This document shows positions 29,405-36,757 of a stretch of 64,000 nucleotides of DNA, one piece after another (positions within the stretch are counted from its first letter, which is position 1; the number at the start of each line of letters is the position of its first letter). Made by a program: the position numbers and the translations under genes. The stretch comes from Burkholderia lata (lineage in GTDB: Bacteria > Pseudomonadota > Gammaproteobacteria > Burkholderiales > Burkholderiaceae). The notes beneath the pieces were generated by a model. That model worked only from the letters and a program-made list of their open reading frames with translations, ran no database searches and was not told where the DNA came from. The stretch spans positions 1,612,001 through 1,676,000 of the forward strand of contig NC_007510.1 of assembly GCF_000012945.1 (NCBI RefSeq), in the 5' to 3' direction.

Positions 29405-30502
29405 ATGAACGTCACCGAATACTACACGCGCGAATTGACCACGCGCGGCTATCAGTCCGATCCCGCGCAGCGCGCGGCCGTCGATCGCCTGCAGCAATGC
29501 TTCGACGAGTGGGTCGAGTACAAGGCGCGTCGCTCGAACGCGTTCAAGAAGCTCATCAATCATCCCGACCTCCCGCGCGGCGTCTACATGTGGGGCGGTG
29601 TCGGTCGCGGCAAGAGCTTCCTGATGGACAGCTTCTACGCGGTCGTGCCCGTGCAGCGCAAGACGCGCCTGCATTTCCACGAATTCATGCGCGAAGTGCA
29701 CCGCGAGCTCGAGGAACTGAAAGGGCAGGCCGATCCGCTCGACGAACTCGCACGGCGCATCGCGAAGCGCTACCGGCTGATCTGCTTCGACGAGTTCCAC
29801 GTGTCGGACATTGCCGATGCGATGATCCTGTACCGTCTGCTCGACCGCCTGTTCAACAACGGCGTGCAGTTCGTGATGACGTCCAACTACGATCCCGACG
29901 ACCTGTATCCGGACGGCCTGCATCGCGACCGTATGCTGCCGGCAATCGCGTTGATCAAGTCCAGGCTCGATGTGCTCAACGTCGACGCGGGCGTCGATTA
30001 TCGCCAGCGCACGCTCGCTCAGGTGAAGATGTATCACACGCCGCTCGGCGCGGATGCCGATCGCGAATTGCGGCATGCGTTCCAGAAGCTCGCTGCCGTT
30101 CCCGATGAAAGCCCGCTCCTGCATATCGAGAAGCGCGAGCTGAAGGCGCTGCGCAAGGCGGACGGCGTCGTATGGTTCGACTTCGCGACGCTGTGCGGCG
30201 GCCCGCGCTCGCAGAACGACTATCTCGAGCTCGCGAGCCGCTTCCACGCGATCGTGCTGTCCGAGGTGCCGCAGATGTCGCCGCGGATGGCGTCCGAGGC
30301 GCGCCGCTTCACGTGGCTCATCGACGTGCTGTACGACCACAAGGTCAAGCTGCTGATGTCCGCGGCGGTGCCGGCGGAGCAGTTGTACGTCGAAGGCCCG
30401 ATGGCCAACGAGTTTGCGCGTACGGTCTCGCGAATCGTCGAGATGCAGTCGAAGGAATACATCGAAACGCCGCGCCGCATCGTCGATACGTCGTTGACCT
30501 GA
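29405..30502 (+). CDS. zapE: Cell division protein ZapE (AFG1-like ATPase), 365 aa
   Basis: AAA+ ATPase associated with the Z-ring under stress in enterobacteria. Walker A is GGVGRGKS (64-71) and Walker B with the adjacent motif is LICFDEFHVSDIADA (about 124-138). Later blocks are FVMTSNYDPDDLYPDGLHR and PQMSPRMASEARRFTWLID. ATG at 29405; an upstream in-frame start would lie inside the preceding terminator. Downstream of lpd, as in many beta-proteobacteria. Confidence 0.93.
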   Translation: MNVTEYYTRELTTRGYQSDPAQRAAVDRLQQCFDEWVEYKARRSNAFKKLINHPDLPRGVYMWGGVGRGKSFLMDSFYAVVPVQRKTRLHFHEFMREVHRELEELKGQADPLDELARRIAKRYRLICFDEFHVSDIADAMILYRLLDRLFNNGVQFVMTSNYDPDDLYPDGLHRDRMLPAIALIKSRLDVLNVDAGVDYRQRTLAQVKMYHTPLGADADRELRHAFQKLAAVPDESPLLHIEKRELKALRKADGVVWFDFATLCGGPRSQNDYLELASRFHAIVLSEVPQMSPRMASEARRFTWLIDVLYDHKVKLLMSAAVPAEQLYVEGPMANEFARTVSRIVEMQSKEYIETPRRIVDTSLT

Positions 30503-30511
30503 GTGCGATTT

Positions 30512-30545
30512 CCGGCAATTGACGGGATTCAAACGTCAATTCCGG
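30512..30545. repeat. Inverted repeat between zapE and the DUF4096 gene
   Basis: Arms AATTGACG (30517-30524) and CGTCAATT (30534-30541), 9 bp apart, extended by CCGG on both outer sides with one bulged C. No T-run follows. It lies 102 bp upstream of the DUF4096 start. Confidence 0.6.
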
Positions 30546-30646
30546 TCAAATTAAGGCAATCTCGGGGTATTTTCGGATTTGTCTTATATTCATTGTTGAG
30601 GTGAGCCGATATCGTTGTGTCATGGTTACTAAGGCTGGAGATGTCC

Positions 30647-31057
30647 ATGACACCGTATCGCGATCTGACCGACCAAGAGTGGCGCTGCGTAGCGTCGCTT
30701 CTGCCCGAAATGCAGCCGCGCACCGAGTTGCGCGGCCGTCCGTTGGCCAATACGCGTGCCGTCCTGAACGGCGTGCTCTGGGTGATCTACAGCGGCGCAA
30801 CGTGGTCGGCCATGCCGCGTCGTTACCCTTCCTACCAAACTTGCCATCGTCGCTTCAAGGTCTGGCACGAGACGGGCACGTTGATGAGTGTCATGCGTGA
30901 ACTCTATGGCGACGCGGGTGTGAATCTGTGCAACGAGTTGTCGACGCGGATGCGCAAGCACACGCAATCGAAGGCGGCGGAAGCACGCAGCAATGTGGCG
31001 CCCGCGTATCGCGCACCTGGTAGCTATGTGTCGGACACGCTGAAGCATGCAGCGTGA
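30647..31057 (+). CDS. Second solo IS5-type transposase N-terminal domain protein (DUF4096), 136 aa
   Basis: Begins MTPYRDLTDQEWRCVASLL and continues LRGRPLANTRAVLNGVLWVIY, then W..MPRRYPSYQTCHRRF, the DUF4096 pattern. The catalytic DDE part of a transposase is absent. A Ser/Arg/Ala tail ends APGSYVSDTLKHAA. GGAG lies six bases before the ATG at 30647; an ATG two codons earlier (30641) is possible. The gene has its own terminator and no IS ends. Related to, but clearly diverged from, the protein at 3013-3414. Likely a domesticated DNA-binding protein. Confidence 0.75.
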   Translation: MTPYRDLTDQEWRCVASLLPEMQPRTELRGRPLANTRAVLNGVLWVIYSGATWSAMPRRYPSYQTCHRRFKVWHETGTLMSVMRELYGDAGVNLCNELSTRMRKHTQSKAAEARSNVAPAYRAPGSYVSDTLKHAA

Positions 31058-31091
31058 TGTTCTTCAGTTCCCGCTACGCACGCACCAAAAG

Positions 31092-31129
31092 AAAATCGGC
31101 CTGACGACTTCGTCGCAGGCCGATTTTTT
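31092..31129. terminator. Bidirectional terminator
   Basis: Stem AAAATCGGCCTG (31092-31103) with CAGGCCGATTTT, plus an inner GACGA/TCGTC pairing, six T on the right and an A-run on the left. Serves the convergent DUF4096 and DUF2147 genes. Confidence 0.85.
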
Positions 31130-31160
31130 CATTGAGCCGCGCGTTTAAGCGCGAGCCGCA

Positions 31161-31622
31161 TTATTGCTGGCGAACCCAGGTCTGCGAACGACCGAGCAGC
31201 GACACGCCGATGTAACCGCGCACGACGAGCTTCTGGCCGCCGTCTTCAAGCGTCATCTTGCACTTGTAGACCTTGCCGTTCTCCGGGTCGAGAATGTTGC
31301 CGCCGTCCCAGTGGTCGCCTTCCTTCTTCATGGCCTTGATGATCGTCATGCCCTTGATGAGCTGATCCTTGCGCTCGTCCGTGCAAGCGGTGCAGCGGCG
31401 ATCGGGCGTATCGTTCGCGCCGAGGCCCTTGACGACCTTGCCGGTCAGCGCACCGTCACCGTCCTCGGCGATCTGCACGAGTGCCTTCGGCTGATGCGTG
31501 TTGTCGTCGATCGTCTGCCACATGCCGATGGGGTTGTCTGCTTGTGCAAACGTGGGGGCAGCGCAAGCGAGCAGTACGCCGGCGATGGCGATTGCACGAA
31601 ACGGGCGGGTCAGTTGAATCAT
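31161..31622 (-). CDS. Exported DUF2147 protein, 153 aa
   Basis: Signal peptide starting MIQLTRPFRAIAIAGVLLA with cleavage near TFA-Q. The mature domain has the DUF2147 pattern: PIGMWQTIDDNTHQPKALVQ, then a Cys pair CTAC and ILDPENGKVYKCKMTLEDGG, ending LLGRSQTWVRQ. It is lipocalin-like and periplasmic, with unknown biochemical role. GGAGG lies upstream of the ATG. Monocistronic. Confidence 0.85.
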   Translation of the reverse strand: MIQLTRPFRAIAIAGVLLACAAPTFAQADNPIGMWQTIDDNTHQPKALVQIAEDGDGALTGKVVKGLGANDTPDRRCTACTDERKDQLIKGMTIIKAMKKEGDHWDGGNILDPENGKVYKCKMTLEDGGQKLVVRGYIGVSLLGRSQTWVRQQ

Positions 31623-31752
31623 TGTCGTCCTCCTTGTTTTGCATGTCGTGTTCGATTTGCCCGCACGACCGTCTGCATGGGGCGGGCATGTTGCGAGCTT
31701 CGTCAGAATACGTGAAACAACGCGCCACGTTTGATAGAGGGGACTCTAATCG

Positions 31753-31779
31753 AAACAGCCCGCGTGGCGCGGGCTGTTT
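31753..31779 (-). terminator. Stem-loop after the TpsB gene
   Basis: Perfect 12-bp stem AAACAGCCCGCG (31753-31764) with CGCGGGCTGTTT (31768-31779), 3-base loop, followed leftward only by three T. Probable terminator of the leftward tpsB operon. Confidence 0.65.
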
Positions 31780-31788
31780 GGTGACCGA

Positions 31789-33474
31789 TCAGTTGAGCTG
31801 ATACGAGAATGCGGCGTTGATGCGTGGGCTGCGTGATGCGCTTTCGACTGGCGCGTCACCCACCGGCTTCGCGACGTTCAGGTCGAGGCTATAGAAGCGG
31901 CTGTCCGTGAAACGCACGCCGATGCCGACCGACGACATGCGGTTTGGCGACGGTGTACCCGAGTGCAGGTACACACGTGCCATGTCGTAGGCGATGTACG
32001 GCGTAACGGATTTCATGTACGTCCAGCCCGGCGTGAAGCCGCGGTTGACCTCCAGCGACATCCCCCATCCCGAGTCACCCGACGCTTCGCCCGGCTGATA
32101 GCCGAGCGCGTAGCGCGTCGAGCCGAACGAGATCTGCTCGGACGTCGGCAGCGAGTCCGGGCTGTATTGCCCGGTCAGCGAGACCGACGTGCCGATCCGG
32201 AACGGCCATTCGTTGGTTTGCGTGAAGGTCGCGCCGGTGCGGACGAAGGTCAGTGATGTCGGGTCGGCGTACGTATACGTCGTGCCGTTAACCAGGCCGG
32301 TCTGCGATTTCGATGCGCCGAGGATGTCGAATGCCTTTGCGACGTTGACGCTCAGTTTTCGCACCTGCTTCGGTTGTACGCTCGTGTAGTCGAGCTGCAA
32401 TTGCAGCACGCGGACCTGCGACCTGTTGTCGAGGGTATTGCCGTTGATTTTGTTCTGATAGTTGTCTTCGTTATGCGCTGCATAGCCCGACACCGTGCCG
32501 AGCAGGCTGCGCTGGTTGTTCAGAAGTATTGGGTAGGATGCCGAAAGACCGAGCTTCTCGCTTTTTACGGTTCGCTGGACGGTCGACGGCAGCCCCGGAT
32601 TGTCAGTCGGCTTGCCGCGATACGTGCTCGCGTCGAGGCGCGTGATCAGGCCGCTGCTGCCCACGGGTACCGCGCCGCTGAATGCGACGTAGGTCTGCTT
32701 GTCGCGCCCCGGCGGCGCCAGTGCGGAAATGCTCAGTTGCTCGCCGAACGATGTGAGGCCGTTTTCGGTCGCGGTGATGAGACCCTGGACGCCCGGGTGG
32801 TTGAAGTCGATACCGGTGCTGACGTTGAACGGCTTGCGGTCTACCGCGAGTTCGAGCGTCGTGGCACCGTCGGTGGTTTGCGGCGGTGGTACGTTCGCCT
32901 TTACCGTGAGGCCGGGCAACAGGCCGAACGTGTTCACGTAGCGTTCGAACGTCGCGCGGCGCAGCGGGCGATCGGCAGTGATATGGGCGGCGATTGCACG
33001 AATCTTCGATTCCATCGCACCGGGCTTGCCGGTGACCTTGACGTCCGACACATAGCCTTCGACAACCGTGATGCGCACGACGCCGTTCTCGAACGTCTGC
33101 GCAGGAACGAACGCGAACGACAGCGCGAAGCCGCGATCCTGGTACAGCTTCGTCACGCCGTTGGCCGTTTCGATCAGATCGCCGATCGTGATGTCCTTGC
33201 CGACGAGAGGGGTGAAGCGACGCGAGATTTCGTCGAACGGCACGGACTTCACGCCTTCGACCTGGAATGTGGTCGGCGTCAGGTGACGCGACAGCAGCTC
33301 CTGCAACTGCGGCGCCTGCGGTGCGACCTGCACGGTCACGTTCGGGCCGGTTTTCGGCGCGTTGATCTGGGGCAGGGAGTCGAGCGGGTTACCTCCGACG
33401 CGCGTTTGTGCATGTGCCGTGCCTGCTGCCGCGATGGCGAGCAGCATCATCCATCGGTCGAGTCTGGATTTCAT
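31789..33474 (-). CDS. ShlB/FhaC/HecB-type outer-membrane transporter (TpsB), 561 aa
   Basis: Two-partner secretion transporter. Signal peptide with AHA-Q cleavage near residue 22. A POTRA domain (about 68-145) includes VEGVKSVPFDEISRRF and VVRITVVEGYV, and a second POTRA-like segment runs to about 225. The 16-strand barrel follows (about 230-561), with VSTGIDFNHPG as first strand and a C-terminal aromatic strand NAAFSYQLN. The L6 tip usually reads VRG-Y/F; here it is RYALGYQPGE, with no obvious Arg. No TpsA gene with a TPS domain is adjacent. The two genes upstream in the operon encode repeat lipoproteins that may be its clients. Co-directional, 144 bp after the second lipoprotein. Confidence 0.85.
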   Translation of the reverse strand: MKSRLDRWMMLLAIAAAGTAHAQTRVGGNPLDSLPQINAPKTGPNVTVQVAPQAPQLQELLSRHLTPTTFQVEGVKSVPFDEISRRFTPLVGKDITIGDLIETANGVTKLYQDRGFALSFAFVPAQTFENGVVRITVVEGYVSDVKVTGKPGAMESKIRAIAAHITADRPLRRATFERYVNTFGLLPGLTVKANVPPPQTTDGATTLELAVDRKPFNVSTGIDFNHPGVQGLITATENGLTSFGEQLSISALAPPGRDKQTYVAFSGAVPVGSSGLITRLDASTYRGKPTDNPGLPSTVQRTVKSEKLGLSASYPILLNNQRSLLGTVSGYAAHNEDNYQNKINGNTLDNRSQVRVLQLQLDYTSVQPKQVRKLSVNVAKAFDILGASKSQTGLVNGTTYTYADPTSLTFVRTGATFTQTNEWPFRIGTSVSLTGQYSPDSLPTSEQISFGSTRYALGYQPGEASGDSGWGMSLEVNRGFTPGWTYMKSVTPYIAYDMARVYLHSGTPSPNRMSSVGIGVRFTDSRFYSLDLNVAKPVGDAPVESASRSPRINAAFSYQLN

Positions 33475-33518
33475 TGTTCTTCCTCGTTGGCCTTGCTTTT
33501 CGTCTTCTTTGTAATGCC

Positions 33519-33546
33519 GGCGCGCGACACCAAGGTGCCGCGCGCC
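33519..33546 (-). promoter_or_regulatory. Intercistronic stem-loop between lipoprotein 2 and TpsB genes
   Basis: GGCGCGCG (33519-33526) pairs with CGCGCGCC (33539-33546). An inner CACC/GGTG pair continues across one mismatch. Twelve paired bases, no T-run; probably an mRNA-stabilising or translation-limiting hairpin. Confidence 0.5.
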
Positions 33547-33618
33547 GCGTGCCGCAATGCCGGTTGTGTTTGTACGGTCGCGCCATCCGCTCCGGCTGCG
33601 AAGGTGCGACCGTCCTCC

Positions 33619-35040
33619 TTACTTGCCAACGCTACCCAGCGTACCCAGCAATCCCGTTACCGGTGCCAGCAGGCCCGTCGACCCGCCGCCCGACGATGCC
33701 GAACCCGTGACACCGCCGACCAGCGACGTGACCGGTGCGAGCGGGCTCGCTCCCCCCGATCCTGCTGCGCCGCCAACTGCTCCGGTGACAGTATTCAGCA
33801 AACCGGTGACAGGCGCGAGAGGGTTTGCACTGCCTGCACCACCCGTTGCGCCACCGAGCGTGCCCGTGACCGTCGACACGAGATTCGTGACGGGGGCGAG
33901 CGGGCCGCCGCTGCCGCCCGCTGCACCGCTCAGTGCACCGGTGACGGTGGAGACGAGGCCCGTGACGGGCGCGAGCGGGCTGCTGCCCGAACCGCCGGTC
34001 GCGCCGCCGAGTGCGCCCGTGAGCGAGCCGAGCGGCGTCGAGCCGAGACCCGACAGCAGGCCGCCGAGCGGATTCGTCGAGCCGGAACCCGACGACGTGC
34101 CGTTCTGTACGGTCGCCGTCGAGCCGCCGACGAGGCTCGTGATCAGGCCGGGGATCGGTGCCGCGCCGTTCGGGCCGTTCGGGTTGACGAGGCCGCCCGC
34201 GTTGGTCACGGTGTTGCCGACCGCAGTGACGAGCTGGCCGACATCGCCGACGAGCGGCTGGCTCGACGTACCGCCGACCTGCTTGCCGGCCGAGCTGATC
34301 GCGCCGCCGACCTGGCCGAGCAGGCCCGAGACGGGTTGGCCGAGGCCGGTCGTCGTGCCGACCTGTTGCGTGACCTGGCCGGCGGTGATCACGAGCGGCG
34401 TGATCGCCGAGCTGAGCGGCTGCGTCACCTGCTGCACGGCGCCCGACGACAGCGTCGAGCCGATCGTCGTGCCGGCGGCCGTCAAGCCGTTGGCCACCGT
34501 ATCAAGCACGGTGCCGACCGGGGTCGTGACGGGCGCGAGCGGCGCGAGCTGACCGGTGCCGAGCGCCTTGACCGTCGAGCTCAGGCCGGACACTGTGTTG
34601 CTCGTCGCGCCGACCACGTTGCCGAGGCCTGCGACGGTCGTGCCGACCGGATCCTTGGTCGTGCCGATCTGTCCCAGCCCGTTGCTCACGGCATCGGCGG
34701 CTGCGCCGACGATCGTGCCGGTGCTGGAGAGCGTGCTGCCGACCCCCTTCGTCACGCCGTCGCCGAGCCCCGGCACGCTGATGTTGCCGACCGTGCTGCC
34801 GAGGTCGGTGGCCGTCTGGCCAACCGTGCTGACGACGCCCTTGGTACCGGTCGACGTGCCGCTGGTGCCGCTCGTGCTCGGCGTACCGCTCGTGCTCGGG
34901 TTGTTGCTGTTGCTGCTGGTCGGCGGCGAGCTGACGCCGCCGCCGCCGCAGGCGGCCAGCAAGCAGGCGGCGGCGAAGGCCGTGAGGGGCACGCGCCATT
35001 GGCGCACGGCGGCGGTCGTGAGAGAACGTTGCTGGGACAT
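33619..35040 (-). CDS. Repeat-rich lipoprotein 2, collagen-like/low-complexity, 473 aa
   Basis: Lipoprotein signal with lipobox L-A-A-C (Cys31) followed by GGGG. Then comes a Ser/Thr/Asn spacer with a few S-G-T triplets (residues about 35-65). The rest is almost only Gly, Ser, Thr, Val, Leu, Ala, Pro and Asn, with no Cys after Cys31. The C-terminal third carries about five copies of a roughly 25-residue unit related to PLAPVTGLVSTVTGAL. It is a tandem paralogue of lipoprotein 1 (both share a TTKDPVGTT/ATKDPLGTT block). GAGGAG lies before the ATG. 40 bp downstream of lipoprotein 1. Probably surface or periplasmic; no enzymatic motif, no TPS domain. Confidence 0.8.
   Translation of the reverse strand: MSQQRSLTTAAVRQWRVPLTAFAAACLLAACGGGGVSSPPTSSNSNNPSTSGTPSTSGTSGTSTGTKGVVSTVGQTATDLGSTVGNISVPGLGDGVTKGVGSTLSSTGTIVGAAADAVSNGLGQIGTTKDPVGTTVAGLGNVVGATSNTVSGLSSTVKALGTGQLAPLAPVTTPVGTVLDTVANGLTAAGTTIGSTLSSGAVQQVTQPLSSAITPLVITAGQVTQQVGTTTGLGQPVSGLLGQVGGAISSAGKQVGGTSSQPLVGDVGQLVTAVGNTVTNAGGLVNPNGPNGAAPIPGLITSLVGGSTATVQNGTSSGSGSTNPLGGLLSGLGSTPLGSLTGALGGATGGSGSSPLAPVTGLVSTVTGALSGAAGGSGGPLAPVTNLVSTVTGTLGGATGGAGSANPLAPVTGLLNTVTGAVGGAAGSGGASPLAPVTSLVGGVTGSASSGGGSTGLLAPVTGLLGTLGSVGK
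33690..34020 (-). repeat. Tandem coding repeats in lipoprotein 2
   Basis: About five imperfect 70-80-nt units encoding PLAPVTGLVSTVTGAL..AAGGSG-type segments. Copies vary in the Gly/Ser spacer and in Leu/Val choices. Confidence 0.7.
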
Positions 35041-35080
35041 GATTGACTCCTCGCTGTCTTGTCGATTGATGGATGTTGGT

Positions 35081-36757
35081 TTACTTGCCGTGCGTGCCGC
35101 CGAGCAGGCCGCCGATCAGCGACGTGACAGGTGCGAGCGGATTCGACGACGAGCCACCGTTCGTGACGGCACCCGTGCCGCCGGTCAATGCCGGCGCGCC
35201 GACCGCGTTGGTCACCGTGGACACGACGTTCGTCACCGGGGCGAGCGGGCTGCTGCCGCCTGCGCCGCCCGTCACGCCGCCGAGTGCGCCCGTGACCGCG
35301 CCGAGGAGACCCGTGACCGGCGCGAGCGGGCCGCTGCTCGTGCCGCCCGTTGCGCCGCCGAGCGCGCCCGTGACCGTCGAGACGAGGCCGGTGACCGGGG
35401 CAAGCGGGCCGCCGCTGCCGCCTGCTGCACCGCCGAGTGCGCCCGTGACCGTCGAGACAAGGCCGGTGACCGGGGCGAGCGGGCCGCCGCTGCCGCCTGC
35501 TGCACCGCCGAGTGCGCCCGTGACCGTCGAGACGAGGCCGGTGACCGGCGCGAGCGGGCCGCTGCCGCCACCCGCTGCACCGCCAAGCGCACCGGTGACC
35601 GTCGAGACGAGGCCGGTAACCGGAGCGAGCGGGCTGCTGGCGCCACCCGTTGCGCCGCCGAGCGTACCCGTGACCGTCGTGAGGAGACCCGTGAGCGGGG
35701 CGAGCGGGTTGGTCACGCCGCCGCTGCCGCCCGTGAGCAGGCCACCGACGGCCTTCACGGTGTTGCCCGTGGACGAGACCGTGTTGCCAAGGCCGGTCGT
35801 GACGGGGTTGCCGCCCGTTGACGCGAGCAGGGCGCCGGCCTGGTTCAGGCCGTTGCCGACCGTGCCGAGCAGCGTGTTGACGGGCGCGCCGAGGCCGGTC
35901 GCCGTGCCGATCGTCTGGGTCGTCTGGCCGACCATCGTCGTGATCGGCGTGATGGCCGAGCTGACCGTCTGCGTGACTTGCTGGATCGGGCCGGTCGACA
36001 GTGCGTTGGTGAGGGTGTTGCCGCCGTTCGAGACGGCACCGCCAAGGGTCGACACGAGGCCGCCGACGGCGCCCGTGACCGGTGCGAGCGGCGACAGCGG
36101 GCCGCTGCCGAGGCTCGTGACCAGGGTGCCGGTCTGCGTGACCGCGCCGCCGAGTTGATTGACCACGTTACCCGTGCTGGCGAGCGTGGTGCCGAGCGGA
36201 TCCTTCGTCGCGCCGAGCTGGCCGAGACCGTTGCCGAGGCCGTTGCCAAGTGCCGTCACCGCGCCGCCGACGCTTTGCACGACGCCGCCTGCGGCTTTCG
36301 TGGTGGCCGGGTTGACGCCCGGCAGCGACTGGCTGCCGATGACGGAGCCCAGACCCGAGACGGTGCTGCCGACACCCGTGATGATGTTGCTGCTGTTTGC
36401 GAGGACATTTCCCACCGGGTTCGACGACACACCCGAGGTGCCGGAAGTACCGCTCGTGCCCGACGTACCGCTGGTGCCGCTCGTACCCGAGGTTCCGCTG
36501 GTGCCGGACGTACCGCTGGTACCCGAAGTGCCGCTGGTGCCCGACGTGCCGCTCGTGCCGGAGGTACCGCTGGTGCCCGAGGTACCGCTCGTGCCCGACG
36601 TGGAGATCGTGTCGCCGCCGCCCGAACTCGAGCCGCCGCCGAGACCCTGGCTGATGGAACCGGAACCACCGCACGCGGAGAGGGAAAGCATGGCTGCAAC
36701 GGTGGCCGCGATCAGAGTCGTCCGGAACACGCCATGAGGGATAACCTTAATGTCCAT
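35081..36757 (-). CDS. Repeat-rich lipoprotein 1, collagen-like (Ser-Gly-Thr tract), 558 aa
   Basis: Lipobox L-S-A-C (Cys29) after a hydrophobic signal. A Gly/Ser spacer follows, then an uninterrupted run of about 18 Ser-Gly-Thr triplets (residues about 53-106). This fits the Gly-X-Y spacing of collagen-like proteins but has no proline. The middle is a Val/Thr/Gly/Asn region, and residues about 350-520 are tandem 25-26-residue units around GPLAPVTGLVSTVTGAL. Annotators would call it collagen-like; only the S-G-T run justifies that. GAGGAC lies before the ATG. First gene of the leftward set, divergent from flp. Likely a cell-surface or adhesive protein (inference). Confidence 0.8.
   Translation of the reverse strand: MDIKVIPHGVFRTTLIAATVAAMLSLSACGGSGSISQGLGGGSSSGGGDTISTSGTSGTSGTSGTSGTSGTSGTSGTSGTSGTSGTSGTSGTSGTSGTSGTSGTSGTSGVSSNPVGNVLANSSNIITGVGSTVSGLGSVIGSQSLPGVNPATTKAAGGVVQSVGGAVTALGNGLGNGLGQLGATKDPLGTTLASTGNVVNQLGGAVTQTGTLVTSLGSGPLSPLAPVTGAVGGLVSTLGGAVSNGGNTLTNALSTGPIQQVTQTVSSAITPITTMVGQTTQTIGTATGLGAPVNTLLGTVGNGLNQAGALLASTGGNPVTTGLGNTVSSTGNTVKAVGGLLTGGSGGVTNPLAPLTGLLTTVTGTLGGATGGASSPLAPVTGLVSTVTGALGGAAGGGSGPLAPVTGLVSTVTGALGGAAGGSGGPLAPVTGLVSTVTGALGGAAGGSGGPLAPVTGLVSTVTGALGGATGGTSSGPLAPVTGLLGAVTGALGGVTGGAGGSSPLAPVTNVVSTVTNAVGAPALTGGTGAVTNGGSSSNPLAPVTSLIGGLLGGTHGK
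35270..35710 (-). repeat. Tandem 75-78-nt coding repeats in lipoprotein 1
   Basis: Five to six units encoding PLAPVTGLVSTVTGALGGA-type segments. Copies around 35390-35540 are nearly identical at DNA level, so they are prone to copy-number change. Confidence 0.8.
36438..36599 (-). repeat. Eighteen 9-nt repeats encoding (Ser-Gly-Thr)18
   Basis: Eighteen consecutive 9-nt units with a fixed protein sequence but mixed serine codons (AGC and TCG families), mixed Gly (GGT/GGC) and mixed Thr codons. Confidence 0.85.

Noticed and set aside
32374..35046. An 890-codon plus-strand open frame over the TpsB and lipoprotein genes
   Set aside because: It is antisense to two genes with clear signal peptides and ribosome binding sites; its repeats are only the reverse reading of theirs.
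35270..35710. Regular 75-78-nt repeats considered as a CRISPR array
   Set aside because: The units are contiguous, in frame and without unique spacers; no cas genes are nearby.
33619..36757. A TPS-domain exoprotein (TpsA) in the two large repeat genes
   Set aside because: Both begin with a lipobox and low-complexity spacer; the N-terminal beta-helix TPS motifs (such as NPNL or NPNGI) are not present.
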